DNA from: Spirosoma foliorum
GTDB lineage: Bacteria > Bacteroidota > Bacteroidia > Cytophagales > Spirosomataceae
Assembly (NCBI RefSeq): GCF_014117325.1
Contig: NZ_CP059732.1
Location: 6,461,001-6,525,000, forward strand
Direction: 5' to 3'
Length of the DNA stretch: 64,000 nt
Shown: positions 7,517 to 16,441 of the stretch, one piece after another
Layout of the letters: each line of letters starts with the position of its first letter
Numbering within the stretch: the stretch's first letter is position 1
Notes under the pieces: generated by a model
Database searches by the model: none
The model's input: the letters and a program-made list of their open reading frames with translations, nothing else
Told to the model about the DNA's origin: nothing
Position numbers and translations under genes: made by a program

Positions 7517-9640
7517 TTACTGCCGCTGCCCAACCAGATTAAGGATAAAGGCGTACTCCAACGCGATTTCTTTCAACGCCTGGAACCGGCCCGATGCCCC
7601 ACCGTGGCCGGCTTCCATGTTGGTATGAAGTAACAATTGATTAGTATCGGTTTTCAAAGCCCGAAGCTTGGCCACCCATTTGGCAGGTTCCCAATACTGC
7701 ACCTGCGAATCGTGCAAACCGGTCGTTACCAGTAGGTTGGGATAGGCTTTCTTTTCAACGTTATCGTAGGGCGAATACGACAACATATAGTCGTAATAGG
7801 CCTTATTTTTGGGATTACCCCACTCTTCAAATTCGCCCGTGGTAAGTGGAATGCTTTCGTCGAGCATGGTTGTAACAACATCAACAAAGGGAACAGCCGC
7901 TACAACGCCCCGATACAGTTGCGGAGCCTGATTGATAATGGCCCCCATTAGTAAACCACCGGCGCTACCGCCCATAGCAAAAAGTTTATCGGCGCTGGTG
8001 TATTTACTTTTGATGAGGTATTCCGACACATCCACAAAGTCGTTAAACGTATTTTTCTTCTTCAACATTTTCCCATCTTCGTACCAACGCCGACCCATTT
8101 CCTGCCCACCCCGAATGTGCGCAATGGCGAAAATGAAACCCCGATCAAGCAGACTCAGGCGCGTAGAACTGAAACCGGGATCGGTCGAGTAGCCATACGA
8201 GCCGTAAGAATATTGTAACAAAGGCGCTGTACCATCTTTCTTTGTTCCTTTTCGATACACCAATGAAACGGGCACCTGTACCCCATCGCGAGCGGTAGCG
8301 TACACCCGCTCCGATACGTAATTGTTCTTATCAAAGCCACCCAAAACTTCCTGTTGCTTCTTCAGGGTTTTCTCCTTCGTATCCATGTTATAGTCGAAGG
8401 TAGAATTAGGCGTTGTCAACGATGAGTAGCTATACCGGAGGATATTCGTATTAAAATCGGGATTATAGCCGATGCCTGCGACATACGCTGGTTCGCCGAA
8501 ATCGAGGTATTCGTCGGCCTTCGTTTTTTGGTTAATGACCCGAATATTTGTCAACCCTGCTTTACGTTCCCCCAAAACAAGGTGGTTAACAAACACATCC
8601 ATATTGGCCAAATACACATCGGGGCGATGGGCAATTACCTCTTTCCAGACAGTCCGATCAGTTGTTTTTCCTTCAGGCACTTCCATGAGCCGGAAGTTTT
8701 CGGCTTTCCAGTTTGTACGAACGTAGAACTTGTCGTTGTAGTGAACAATGTCATATTCGTGTCCTTTTTCGCGCGGTAAAAACACCTTGAACTCGCCGGT
8801 TGGTTTACTCGCTTCCAGTAGTCGATATTCCGTTGAAACGCCATTGTGATCGGAACCAATAGTGATGTACTTCTTTGATTTTGAGCGACCCAGATCCATG
8901 TAGAACTGGTTGTCTTTCTCTTCGTAGACCAGCACATCGGCCTTCGGATCAGTGCCCAGCACATGCCGATACACCTGATAACCGAGCAACGTTTGTGGGT
9001 CTTTTTTGATGTAAAAGAGTGTCTTATTGTCTGTCGCCCAGGCAAAGCTACCTCCTTCGGTATCGGGGATGGATTCGGGATAGAGTTTACCTGTTTTCAG
9101 ATTTTTAATCCGTAAGGTATATAGCCGCCGACTAACGGTATCCTCCGCAAAAATGGCCAGCTCGTCATTATCTGATACTTCATACCCTCCAAGCTGATAG
9201 TAGCTATGTCCTTTGGCCATGACGTTGCCATCGAATATTATCTCTTCGGCGCCTTCCAACGAGCCTTTTTTACGGCAGTAAATTGGGTATTCGCCCCCCG
9301 TAATGTATCGGCTGTAGTAGTAATAAGCGCCTTCTTTGTAGGGTACAGACTCATCCTGCTGCTTAATACGCCCTTTCATCTCGTCGAACAGCTTGGTTTG
9401 CAGATCTTTTACAGGAGCTAATACTTGGTCGAGGTAGGTATTTTCGGAGTTTAAGTATTTGATAACCTCCGGGTTTTCGCGTTCGTTGAGGTAGTAATAA
9501 TTATCGATCCGTTTATGACCGTTTGTAATCAACTCTTTCGGTTTGATAGCCGCTTTGGGCGGAGTTATCGCTGGATTCTGTGCCTGAGTCATGCTGTATA
9601 GCGTGAGGGAATTTATAAGTAAGAGACAAGTCCGTTTCAT
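7517..9640 (-). CDS. S9 family oligopeptidase (oligopeptidase B/PtrB-like), exported
   Basis: 707 residues with an N-terminal signal sequence ending near AQ (residue 21). It has an N-terminal seven-blade propeller and a C-terminal alpha/beta hydrolase domain. The nucleophile is in MGGSAGGLLMG (GxSxGG) at about residue 560, the Asp is in the GLHDSQVQYWEP loop, and the His is in NMEAGHGG near residue 679. The YWEPAKW and GGQEMGRRWYEDGK stretches are typical of oligopeptidase B. It should cleave short peptides after basic residues in the periplasm, a role inferred from family and signal peptide. The gene is monocistronic or starts the minus-strand pair with the FG-GAP gene. Confidence 0.92.
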   Translation of the reverse strand: MKRTCLLLINSLTLYSMTQAQNPAITPPKAAIKPKELITNGHKRIDNYYYLNERENPEVIKYLNSENTYLDQVLAPVKDLQTKLFDEMKGRIKQQDESVPYKEGAYYYYSRYITGGEYPIYCRKKGSLEGAEEIIFDGNVMAKGHSYYQLGGYEVSDNDELAIFAEDTVSRRLYTLRIKNLKTGKLYPESIPDTEGGSFAWATDNKTLFYIKKDPQTLLGYQVYRHVLGTDPKADVLVYEEKDNQFYMDLGRSKSKKYITIGSDHNGVSTEYRLLEASKPTGEFKVFLPREKGHEYDIVHYNDKFYVRTNWKAENFRLMEVPEGKTTDRTVWKEVIAHRPDVYLANMDVFVNHLVLGERKAGLTNIRVINQKTKADEYLDFGEPAYVAGIGYNPDFNTNILRYSYSSLTTPNSTFDYNMDTKEKTLKKQQEVLGGFDKNNYVSERVYATARDGVQVPVSLVYRKGTKKDGTAPLLQYSYGSYGYSTDPGFSSTRLSLLDRGFIFAIAHIRGGQEMGRRWYEDGKMLKKKNTFNDFVDVSEYLIKSKYTSADKLFAMGGSAGGLLMGAIINQAPQLYRGVVAAVPFVDVVTTMLDESIPLTTGEFEEWGNPKNKAYYDYMLSYSPYDNVEKKAYPNLLVTTGLHDSQVQYWEPAKWVAKLRALKTDTNQLLLHTNMEAGHGGASGRFQALKEIALEYAFILNLVGQRQ

Positions 9641-9701
9641 AGAAGGACGTCGTTTCAGTTTGTTTCGGAAGATCGACAGTAAAAATAGAGGATGATTAAC
9701 G

Positions 9702-9734
9702 AAACCTATACGATTTTTGAAACCTTATAGGTTT
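9702..9734. repeat. Short inverted repeat AAACCTATA/TTATAGGTTT
   Basis: Arms at 9702-9710 and 9725-9734 lie in the divergent region between the oligopeptidase and the DUF3431 gene. The right arm ends 3 bp before the preferred ATG. The same word pair recurs at 62619-62651, so this is a dispersed element. Confidence 0.6.
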
Positions 9735-9737
9735 ACT

Positions 9738-10442
9738 ATGCTTGAACTCGTTGTTGCTCATTATACCGAAAACCTGAACTGGCTTCGGAACATCCCCGCT
9801 ACTTTGCAAAAAACCGTTTATAGCAAAGGACCAAACGCCGAGGTAGAGCATAAGACAATTCCACTACCTAATGTTGGCCGAGAAGCCCATACGTACCTGC
9901 ACCATATCGTTAATCGTTACGACACTTTAGCCGAATGGACGATTTTTTGCCAGGGGAAACCGTTTGACCATGCATACGACTTCAAGAAAACACTACAAGA
10001 TATGGTTCTAGAACCCTCTTCGTTGACTTGCACCGGGTTTAAACCTGGTGCAAGTCAACGAAGAGGGTTTCACTGGCTCGGCCATTTAATTGATACCGAC
10101 GACAACCAGGGGCAACGTCTTTTTCAGCCCTGGAGCAAAAACGAAGATGGTCGCGGGCTCGATCTGGTTGGGTTTCATCGTGCACTTTTCGACAATGACG
10201 GGCCACCTCTATACACCTTTGTGCTGGGTGCCCAATTTGCTATTCATCGCAACCTTTTGCAGCAAAAGCCCGTATCGTTCTACGAACGCGCTTTAGAGGT
10301 GTCAGTAGCCTTTCCCGATGCAGCCCATTGTTTCGAGCGAAGCTGGGATCGCGTTTTTGATGTAGTCGGCCTTGATCCTGACTGGCTGGCCGGACGTTTA
10401 ACCGTCCAACTAAAACCAATGAAACACCAGCAGATTGGTTAA
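9738..10442 (+). CDS. DUF3431-type protein with an in-frame palindromic insertion
   Basis: 234 residues from ATG 9738; an upstream in-frame TTG at 9717 lies in a repeat and is less likely. The start MLELVVAHYTENLNWL, the segment GREAHTYLHHIVNRYDTLAEW, the FCQGKPFDH motif and the end WDRVFGL-like block match DUF3431, a family of uncharacterised proteins related to glycosyltransferase-like folds. No signal peptide is seen. Residues about 92-111 are encoded by a 58-bp near-perfect palindrome (10012-10069), after which the family sequence resumes (FHWLGHLIDTDD), so the insertion kept the frame. Function is unknown. The insert probably forms a surface loop, though loss of function is possible. Confidence 0.75.
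   Translation: MLELVVAHYTENLNWLRNIPATLQKTVYSKGPNAEVEHKTIPLPNVGREAHTYLHHIVNRYDTLAEWTIFCQGKPFDHAYDFKKTLQDMVLEPSSLTCTGFKPGASQRRGFHWLGHLIDTDDNQGQRLFQPWSKNEDGRGLDLVGFHRALFDNDGPPLYTFVLGAQFAIHRNLLQQKPVSFYERALEVSVAFPDAAHCFERSWDRVFDVVGLDPDWLAGRLTVQLKPMKHQQIG
10012..10069. repeat. 58-bp palindrome inside the DUF3431 coding sequence
   Basis: Arms 10012-10040 and 10041-10069 are reverse complements over 29 bp with one mismatch and no loop. The core is GGTTTAAACC-like. The flanking protein sequence matches the family on both sides, which marks this as a repeat inserted in frame. Confidence 0.9.
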
Positions 10443-10667
10443 ACTAAAATCGCCATTAAGAGGCCTCTTTTTCATTTAGGTTGATTAATACTGATTTATT
10501 AAGCCCCGTTTAATAGAAAATACACCACGAATGGTATCACTTAGATAAATTTTATACTTTTTCGCCAGTCTATCCGAACGCTTTTGCAGGTTCGTGCGTC
10601 TAATCAGTCAGCATCGAAATCAGTTGCCTTTTCTGTATCTTTAGCCAAGAATTCTACCCATCCTCTC

Positions 10668-12161
10668 ATGGCCCGAACATTTTACGTGCCCCGATTTAGG
10701 CTCGTGCTGTTCTGTATCGGTACTGCCGGTACGCTAACCGCTTTTTACCCCAACAAACTTTCTTTTCAGAAGGCATTTACTCGGATCAATAAAGAGGTAA
10801 GTGAGCACAGTCGTGCCTACGAAACACTTGCCAACGCATCAGAACAAGTTGGTCACCGCCTAACGGGCAGTCCTAATGGCGCACGTGCCGAAGCATATGC
10901 GTTCAATTTGTTATCGTCTTATGGGTTCAAAGAGGTTCACTATGAGCCATTTGAGGTAGAAGCCTGGATGCGTGATACCGTTACGCTTTCTATTGTTCCT
11001 AACAAAAGTGACAACTTTCGGGATGTTCCGGTCGTCTCATTAGCACACTCCCCCGTTGAAGCACACGTACAAGGGGAGATCATTGATGTAGGCAATGGCT
11101 TAGAAGGTGACTTTGCGGCTTTAAAAGGCAAACTAAAAGGCAAAGTCGCGCTGGTTAATATTGGTCTGGCGGCTCCAACAAAAGGAGCCCGGAATTTACA
11201 CCGCTCCGAAAAAACAGCACTGGCTATTCAGTATGGCGCATCGGGCGTTATTATGGTCAATTTGGTACCGGGCAATGTGTTACTGACAGGTACGGCTTCG
11301 GTTACGGGCAAGCTAATTCCTGTTCCGTCTGTCTGCATTTCCTATGAAAGTGGGGAAGCGCTTCGGTCCTGGATGCAGGAAGAGCGTGGTCCGTTTCATG
11401 CCCAGATTAACATGACAAATACCAGTCGAAAAATTAGGGCCCGCAACGTAGTCGCTACCTTGAAAGGCTCAAAATTTCCCGAAGAAAAAATCATTGTCGG
11501 TGGTCACCTGGATTCGTGGGATCTGGCTACCGGAGCGATTGACAATGGCATTGGTTCGTTTGCGGTTATGGATATCGCCCGAACGTTTAAAGCCTTGAAA
11601 TTGAAGCCTAAACGAACAATTGAATTTGTCCTGTTTATGGGCGAAGAACAAGGCTTACTCGGTTCTAAGGCTATGGTTGAGAACCTGAAAAAATCGGGTC
11701 AGTTAGACAATGTTCGCTACATGATGAACCTCGACATGACGAACGACCCGACGGGTTTGAATGCCTTTGGTCGTACCGATATGGTGGCATTTTTGAATGA
11801 GGTTGGCGAAATGATGAAGCAAGTCGAGCCTGTATTTCCAAACCAGATGCAAAATCAGGCCGGATTACACTCTGATCATCAACCTTTTATGCTCGAAGGG
11901 GTTCCGGTTGTGGGAATGAACGGCCATCTTGCCCGAGAAGTACTCGACTGCTATCATGCCAATTGCGACCGCATGAATCTTGTCAACGCCGACCAATTAA
12001 AAAATACGGTTCGGTACTCGACGATGCTTTTGTATGCACTAGCTGATGCAGATGCCATTCCAACAAAGCGCCAGACCGATACGCAGACCCGCGATTATCT
12101 GGTGGCACAAGGCCTGCGCACACCGTTACAGATTGCCAACGAATGGCGCTGGAAAGAGTAA
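10668..12161 (+). CDS. M28-family zinc peptidase, exported
   Basis: The start is placed at ATG 10668, which gives a plausible N-terminal signal/anchor (MARTFYVPRFRLVLFCIGTAG); the open frame from a TTG at 10584 adds 28 residues without family character. About 497 residues: a PA-like insert domain (residues ~110-240) and then the M28 catalytic domain. Zinc ligands and catalytic residues are visible in GGHLDSWD, AIDNGIGS, FMGEEQGLLGS, MNLDMTNDP and SDHQPF. Family members are aminopeptidases or carboxypeptidase Q-like dipeptidases acting in the periplasm. It lies 83 bp before ftsL, where mraZ-rsmH stands in many dcw clusters. A second M28 gene is at 54973-56337. Confidence 0.9.
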   Translation: MARTFYVPRFRLVLFCIGTAGTLTAFYPNKLSFQKAFTRINKEVSEHSRAYETLANASEQVGHRLTGSPNGARAEAYAFNLLSSYGFKEVHYEPFEVEAWMRDTVTLSIVPNKSDNFRDVPVVSLAHSPVEAHVQGEIIDVGNGLEGDFAALKGKLKGKVALVNIGLAAPTKGARNLHRSEKTALAIQYGASGVIMVNLVPGNVLLTGTASVTGKLIPVPSVCISYESGEALRSWMQEERGPFHAQINMTNTSRKIRARNVVATLKGSKFPEEKIIVGGHLDSWDLATGAIDNGIGSFAVMDIARTFKALKLKPKRTIEFVLFMGEEQGLLGSKAMVENLKKSGQLDNVRYMMNLDMTNDPTGLNAFGRTDMVAFLNEVGEMMKQVEPVFPNQMQNQAGLHSDHQPFMLEGVPVVGMNGHLAREVLDCYHANCDRMNLVNADQLKNTVRYSTMLLYALADADAIPTKRQTDTQTRDYLVAQGLRTPLQIANEWRWKE

Positions 12162-12244
12162 TTTTCTAGTGAAAGAAAAATTGGGTATCGGTTAGGCAAC
12201 GATGTTTTTGTTTATTTGTAGTACCATCGTGTCCTAACCCAGCC

Positions 12245-12643
12245 ATGGCTAAAAATACCTTCCGTCAGCCCGAACGAGTTGCTAAACAAAAGCAACAACG
12301 GCGCAAACTCAAACTGGCATCCTGGCTAAATGACGCCATTGGCCTCGACAGGCTTTTTGGCGAAGATAACGCCTGGCCAATTCAGCATATCGACCGCATT
12401 CTGTGGGTCACGTTTCTGCTCATTCTCTATATTGGCCTGAATCACAACGCCGAACGGCTGGTTCGACGTATTCAGCGCACCAAAACACAGGTCGATGAAT
12501 TGCGTTCTCAATTCACTGTGTTACAGGCTGATTTCAATAAAAGTGGTAAACAGTCCGAAATCAGCAAACGCGTTGTTGAGCTTGGGTTAGCCGATAGTCA
12601 AACACCACCCCATAAAATCGTCGTCAAGTCAGATGAACATTAA
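12245..12643 (+). CDS. ftsL: FtsL-like cell division protein
   Basis: 132 residues: a basic cytoplasmic N-terminus, one membrane helix (about residues 55-72, WVTFLLILYIGLN), and a short periplasmic segment with coiled-coil character (VRRIQRTKTQVDELRSQ). This is the FtsL/DivIC architecture; primary sequence is poorly conserved in the family, so identity rests on layout and position directly before ftsI. It overlaps ftsI by 11 bp, implying coupled translation. FtsL helps assemble the FtsWI septal synthase. It is the first dcw gene visible; mraZ and rsmH are not in the upstream sequence. Confidence 0.85.
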   Translation: MAKNTFRQPERVAKQKQQRRKLKLASWLNDAIGLDRLFGEDNAWPIQHIDRILWVTFLLILYIGLNHNAERLVRRIQRTKTQVDELRSQFTVLQADFNKSGKQSEISKRVVELGLADSQTPPHKIVVKSDEH

Positions 12644-14747
12644 ACAGGACATTATTCAGCGGGCCAATCACATTTTCTACTTTGTCATTGCCCTCGCGTT
12701 GTGCATCATTGTGCGCCTTGTATCTGTTCAGTACTTCAAGAAGGATTTAAAAGGTCGGTTCTATAGCGCTCGGGTCGAAGAAACGTTAATCCGTCGCGAT
12801 ACTATTCCGGCCATGCGGGGTAACATTTACGCGAACGATGGAAGTCTGTTGGCCACCTCGTTACCCACCTACGTTGTTGGGCTTGACCCAACGATGGCGA
12901 AACCTGAATACTTTGATAAAAAAATAGATTCGCTGGCTCTTTTGCTCTCCCGGATTTATCGTGATCGGTCTGTCAATGATTACAAAGACGATATTGTTAA
13001 CGCTCGGAAACATAAACGCCGGTACCTGTTATTGAATCGTCGGCGGGTTACGTTTAAGGAGCGACAGGAAATGCTTAAATGGCCATTTTTCAGGTCATCG
13101 GCCAAAGTCGCTGCTCGTGGTGGAGTTCTCCGTCCGTATTACGAACGCTATCACCCTTATGGCCAGATGGCTGAGCGTACCATTGGTAACCTTAATGCTA
13201 AAACCAATCGGGGTCTGATTGGTCTGGAAGCCAGTTTCCAACCAGCTTTGGCGGGTAAAAATGCCGTAGGTCTGGTCGAAGTATTATCGGGGGGTATTCG
13301 AAAACCCGTTGAAGATGGACCCGATATGACGCCCGAACCCGGCATGGATCTGTACACGACGATCGACGTCAATTATCAGGATATGGCCGAATCAGCCCTG
13401 CGTTCGGCGTTGGAAAAATACAATGCCGCCAAAGGTTGTGTCATTGTCATGGAAGTAGCTACCGGCGAAATCCGCGCAATGGCAAACCTCACCAAACAGG
13501 GTGATGGCTATGTTGAAAATTTCAACCACGCGCTGGCCGATCGAACCGATCCCGGCTCAACGTTCAAATTAGCCACTATGATGGCTTTAATGGAAGAAAA
13601 AGCCATTTCGCTCGATCAGTTGGTGGCTACCGGAAATGGTTCGGCTACGTATAATGGCTTGGGAATTCACGACGCTAGCCGTGCCGGTCATGGAACCATC
13701 ACAGCTCGGCAGGTATTTGAGAAGTCGTCAAATGTCGGAACTCACTTGCTCATGCGGAGTTATTTCTACAGACGGCCCGACTTGTATTGCCAGTATCTCC
13801 GTCAGTTTCACCTGACAAAATCAACGGGTATCCATATGAAAGGGGAAGCCGTTCCTGTTGTTCGCAACCCGGATATGAAGGGATGGAGCAAAGTATCGCT
13901 CACATCAATGTCTTACGGATACGAAATGCAGATTACACCATTGCAAATGCTGGCGTTTTACAATGCGGTGGCCAATGATGGGCACTGGGTTCGCCCCGTT
14001 ATTGTGAAACAGATCAAGCTTGCGAATGAGATCATTGAAGATAATAAACCTTACGTAGCTCCCGAAGCTATATGCTCACCAGCCACAATTCGTAAAGCCC
14101 AGCAACTGCTTCGTGGTGTGGTTGTTCAGGGAACAGCGAAGCACATCAACAACCCCTATTATGCCATTGCCGGAAAGACGGGTACTGCGCAGAAAATCGT
14201 CAACGGGAAATACCAGGTAGGTAAGTATTACACGTCGTTTATTGGTTATTTCCCAGCTGATAACCCAAAATACAGCATGGTTACAGTAGTTGACAGCCCA
14301 CAAGGCGACAACATCGATTTACTGTATGCAGGTGCCGTAGCCGCTCCCGTATTCAAAACCGTAGCCGACCGTATTGTGGCTTACGATTATAGCATACACT
14401 CCCCAATAAAGGCCCGTTCCTCAAGCCCACGCTCAACAACGGGCCTGATGGCTGGCTATGCAGATGATTTACACACAATTAGTTCAACACTGAATATTCC
14501 CAATGAGCCCTCAACCGAAGGCTGGGTTGAATCAGCATCAGGCGGGCGCTGGAAATCGCGCACAACCCGACCTGATCAGGTTCCCGATGTACGCGGATTG
14601 ACACTACGAGATGCCCTATTCCTGCTCGAAAATCGGGGCTTCCGGGTATCTGTTGAAGGCCGCGGAAAGGTTAAGGATCAATCTGTTTCGCCCGGAGTAG
14701 GTATCGAAAAAACGGCAGGTAAGGCAATTACCCTAACACTAGGCTAG
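12633..14747 (+). CDS. ftsI: Septal peptidoglycan transpeptidase (class B PBP) with PASTA domain
   Basis: 704 residues. One N-terminal membrane helix (residues ~12-30), a class B PBP dimerisation region, and a transpeptidase domain with the three active-site motifs: STFK at about residue 309, SSN at about 365 and KTG at about 515. Residues ~648-704 form one C-terminal PASTA module starting VPDVRGLTLRDAL. The protein crosslinks septal peptidoglycan with FtsW. A C-terminal PASTA is also found in sporulation-type SpoVD/FtsI proteins; here the position after ftsL and before murE supports FtsI. It starts inside ftsL and ends 107 bp before murE. Confidence 0.96.
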   Translation: MNIKQDIIQRANHIFYFVIALALCIIVRLVSVQYFKKDLKGRFYSARVEETLIRRDTIPAMRGNIYANDGSLLATSLPTYVVGLDPTMAKPEYFDKKIDSLALLLSRIYRDRSVNDYKDDIVNARKHKRRYLLLNRRRVTFKERQEMLKWPFFRSSAKVAARGGVLRPYYERYHPYGQMAERTIGNLNAKTNRGLIGLEASFQPALAGKNAVGLVEVLSGGIRKPVEDGPDMTPEPGMDLYTTIDVNYQDMAESALRSALEKYNAAKGCVIVMEVATGEIRAMANLTKQGDGYVENFNHALADRTDPGSTFKLATMMALMEEKAISLDQLVATGNGSATYNGLGIHDASRAGHGTITARQVFEKSSNVGTHLLMRSYFYRRPDLYCQYLRQFHLTKSTGIHMKGEAVPVVRNPDMKGWSKVSLTSMSYGYEMQITPLQMLAFYNAVANDGHWVRPVIVKQIKLANEIIEDNKPYVAPEAICSPATIRKAQQLLRGVVVQGTAKHINNPYYAIAGKTGTAQKIVNGKYQVGKYYTSFIGYFPADNPKYSMVTVVDSPQGDNIDLLYAGAVAAPVFKTVADRIVAYDYSIHSPIKARSSSPRSTTGLMAGYADDLHTISSTLNIPNEPSTEGWVESASGGRWKSRTTRPDQVPDVRGLTLRDALFLLENRGFRVSVEGRGKVKDQSVSPGVGIEKTAGKAITLTLG

Positions 14748-14854
14748 TCGTTAATGGCTGTTTAGTGAAAGGACTTTGCTCGCAAATTAGGTAGTCCCAC
14801 ACGCAAACCGTTTTTTTGCAAATGCCAAACGAGCAGCCTGTTCGTTCTATTCGT

Positions 14855-16333
14855 ATGCAACTAAAAGACCTCTTTTATAAAATTCCTCTGCTGGCCACAT
14901 CGGGCAGTATGAATACCGAGATTACAAACCTGACTATGGACTCCCGCAAAGTTGGGTCCGGTAGTTTGTTTATTGCCATTCGTGGAACCGTGGCAGATGG
15001 TCATACCTTTATCCAGACAGCTATTAGTCAGGGGGCGGCCGCTATCCTTTGCGAAGAGTTACCTTCAGAAATTGATCCATCTGTAGCCTATATATCAGTT
15101 CAGAATTCGGCTCGGGTGATGGGGTTAGCTGCGGCAAATTTCTACGAACATCCCTCCCAGAAACTAAAACTTGTGGGCGTCACTGGAACGAATGGCAAAA
15201 CATCCGTTGCCACCTTACTCTTCCGCCTGTTTCGCGCCCTGGGTTACCGCTGCGGGTTACTGTCTACGGTTCAGAATCAGATTGACGATGAGGTAATTCC
15301 GGCCACCCATACTACGCCCGATGCCATCACCATGAATCAATTACTGGTGAAAATGCGCATGCATGGCTGTACGCATGTATTCATGGAAGTCAGTTCACAT
15401 TCCGTTGTGCAGGAGCGTATTGCAGGCTTACATTTTGCAGGGGGCATTTTCACAAACATTACCCACGACCACCTCGATTTTCACGGAACGTTCGATAATT
15501 ATATCCGGGCTAAGAAAGGATTCTTTGATCAACTGCCAGCCTCTGCCTTCGCGTTAACCAATGTTGACGACAAGCGTGGTTTAGTGATGCTCCAGAACAC
15601 AGCAGCTCGTAAAGAGACTTACTCCTTACAAACATTGGCTAGCTTCAAGGGTAAAATCCTGGCAGATAGCTTGTTTGGCCTCCATATGCTAGTCGATGAT
15701 AATGAGGTCTGGTTTAAATTGATCGGTCGCTTCAATGCCTACAATCTGCTAAGTGTTTATGGCGCGGCAGTCTTATTGGGCGAAGAGCCAACTGATGTAT
15801 TAACCTTATTGTCAGGCATTACTCCTCCCCGAGGCCGCTTTGAACAGGTCGTCTCCGATACTAAAATTGTTGGTATCGTCGATTATGCGCATACGCCCGA
15901 TGCGTTGCAAAACGTACTGGAAACGATTAATGAATTGCGCCAGGTTGATGAACAAGGGTATCTTCCACAGATCATTACGCTGGTTGGCTGTGGTGGCAAT
16001 CGCGATGCAGCTAAACGTCCGATTATGGCCGGAATCGCCTGTAAGTTTAGCGATCGCGTTATTCTGACGTCCGATAATCCGCGCAACGAAGAGCCAATGG
16101 CTATCCTGGAACAGATGCAGGCTGGTGTACCTTTAGTCGATGTAAAAAAAACACAAACTATTGAGGATCGACACGAAGCTATTCGCCAAGCCGTTTCCCT
16201 CGCCCACCCCCACGATATTATTCTGGTTGCCGGTAAAGGCCACGAAACCTATCAGGAAATTAAAGGGGTCAAATACAATTTTGACGACCGTGCTGTCTTA
16301 CAAGAGGCTTTCTCAGAACGCGGAAATCAGTAA
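14855..16333 (+). CDS. murE: UDP-MurNAc-tripeptide synthetase (meso-diaminopimelate-adding)
   Basis: The ATG at 14855 is chosen because MQLKDLFYKIPLL is the conserved family start; ATG 14822 and TTG 14816 in the same frame add unconserved residues. 492 residues. The ATP-binding loop GVTGTNGKTS is at about residue 108. The motif DNPRNEEP (near nt 16074-16097) is the DNPR signature of enzymes that add meso-diaminopimelate rather than lysine. It acts in the cytoplasm on UDP-MurNAc-L-Ala-D-Glu. The spacer after it holds a word-palindrome running to the mraY start. Confidence 0.96.
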   Translation: MQLKDLFYKIPLLATSGSMNTEITNLTMDSRKVGSGSLFIAIRGTVADGHTFIQTAISQGAAAILCEELPSEIDPSVAYISVQNSARVMGLAAANFYEHPSQKLKLVGVTGTNGKTSVATLLFRLFRALGYRCGLLSTVQNQIDDEVIPATHTTPDAITMNQLLVKMRMHGCTHVFMEVSSHSVVQERIAGLHFAGGIFTNITHDHLDFHGTFDNYIRAKKGFFDQLPASAFALTNVDDKRGLVMLQNTAARKETYSLQTLASFKGKILADSLFGLHMLVDDNEVWFKLIGRFNAYNLLSVYGAAVLLGEEPTDVLTLLSGITPPRGRFEQVVSDTKIVGIVDYAHTPDALQNVLETINELRQVDEQGYLPQIITLVGCGGNRDAAKRPIMAGIACKFSDRVILTSDNPRNEEPMAILEQMQAGVPLVDVKKTQTIEDRHEAIRQAVSLAHPHDIILVAGKGHETYQEIKGVKYNFDDRAVLQEAFSERGNQ

Positions 16334-16340
16334 CTTTGCC

Positions 16341-16440
16341 ATTGAGTGATTGAATGATTGACCGGGCCGCCGGTGCGGTGATTGAGTGACACAGGTCATT
16401 TAATCACTCAATCATTCAATCACTCAATCACTCAATTACT
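16341..16440. repeat. Word-palindrome spacer between murE and mraY (8-bp period, with GC module)
   Basis: The left tract (16341-16361, again at 16381-16390) repeats ATTGAGTG/ATTGAATG every 8 bp. The right tract (about 16403-16437) repeats the complement AATCACTC/AATCATTC every 8 bp. Between the two left parts lies GGGCCGCCGGTGCGGT (16364-16379), matching 15 of 16 bases of a module at 27635-27650. The element ends one base before the mraY ATG. Confidence 0.85.
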
Positions 16441-16441
16441 T

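Noticed and set aside
9717..9737. Upstream TTG start for the DUF3431 gene
   Set aside because: It lies in the AAACCTATA repeat; the ATG at 9738 begins the conserved sequence.
10584..10667. Upstream TTG start for the M28 peptidase
   Set aside because: The added residues are not conserved and would mask the signal sequence starting at 10668.
16382..16441. N-terminal extension of mraY
   Set aside because: It is translated word repeat; family proteins begin at [15 protein letters not shown].
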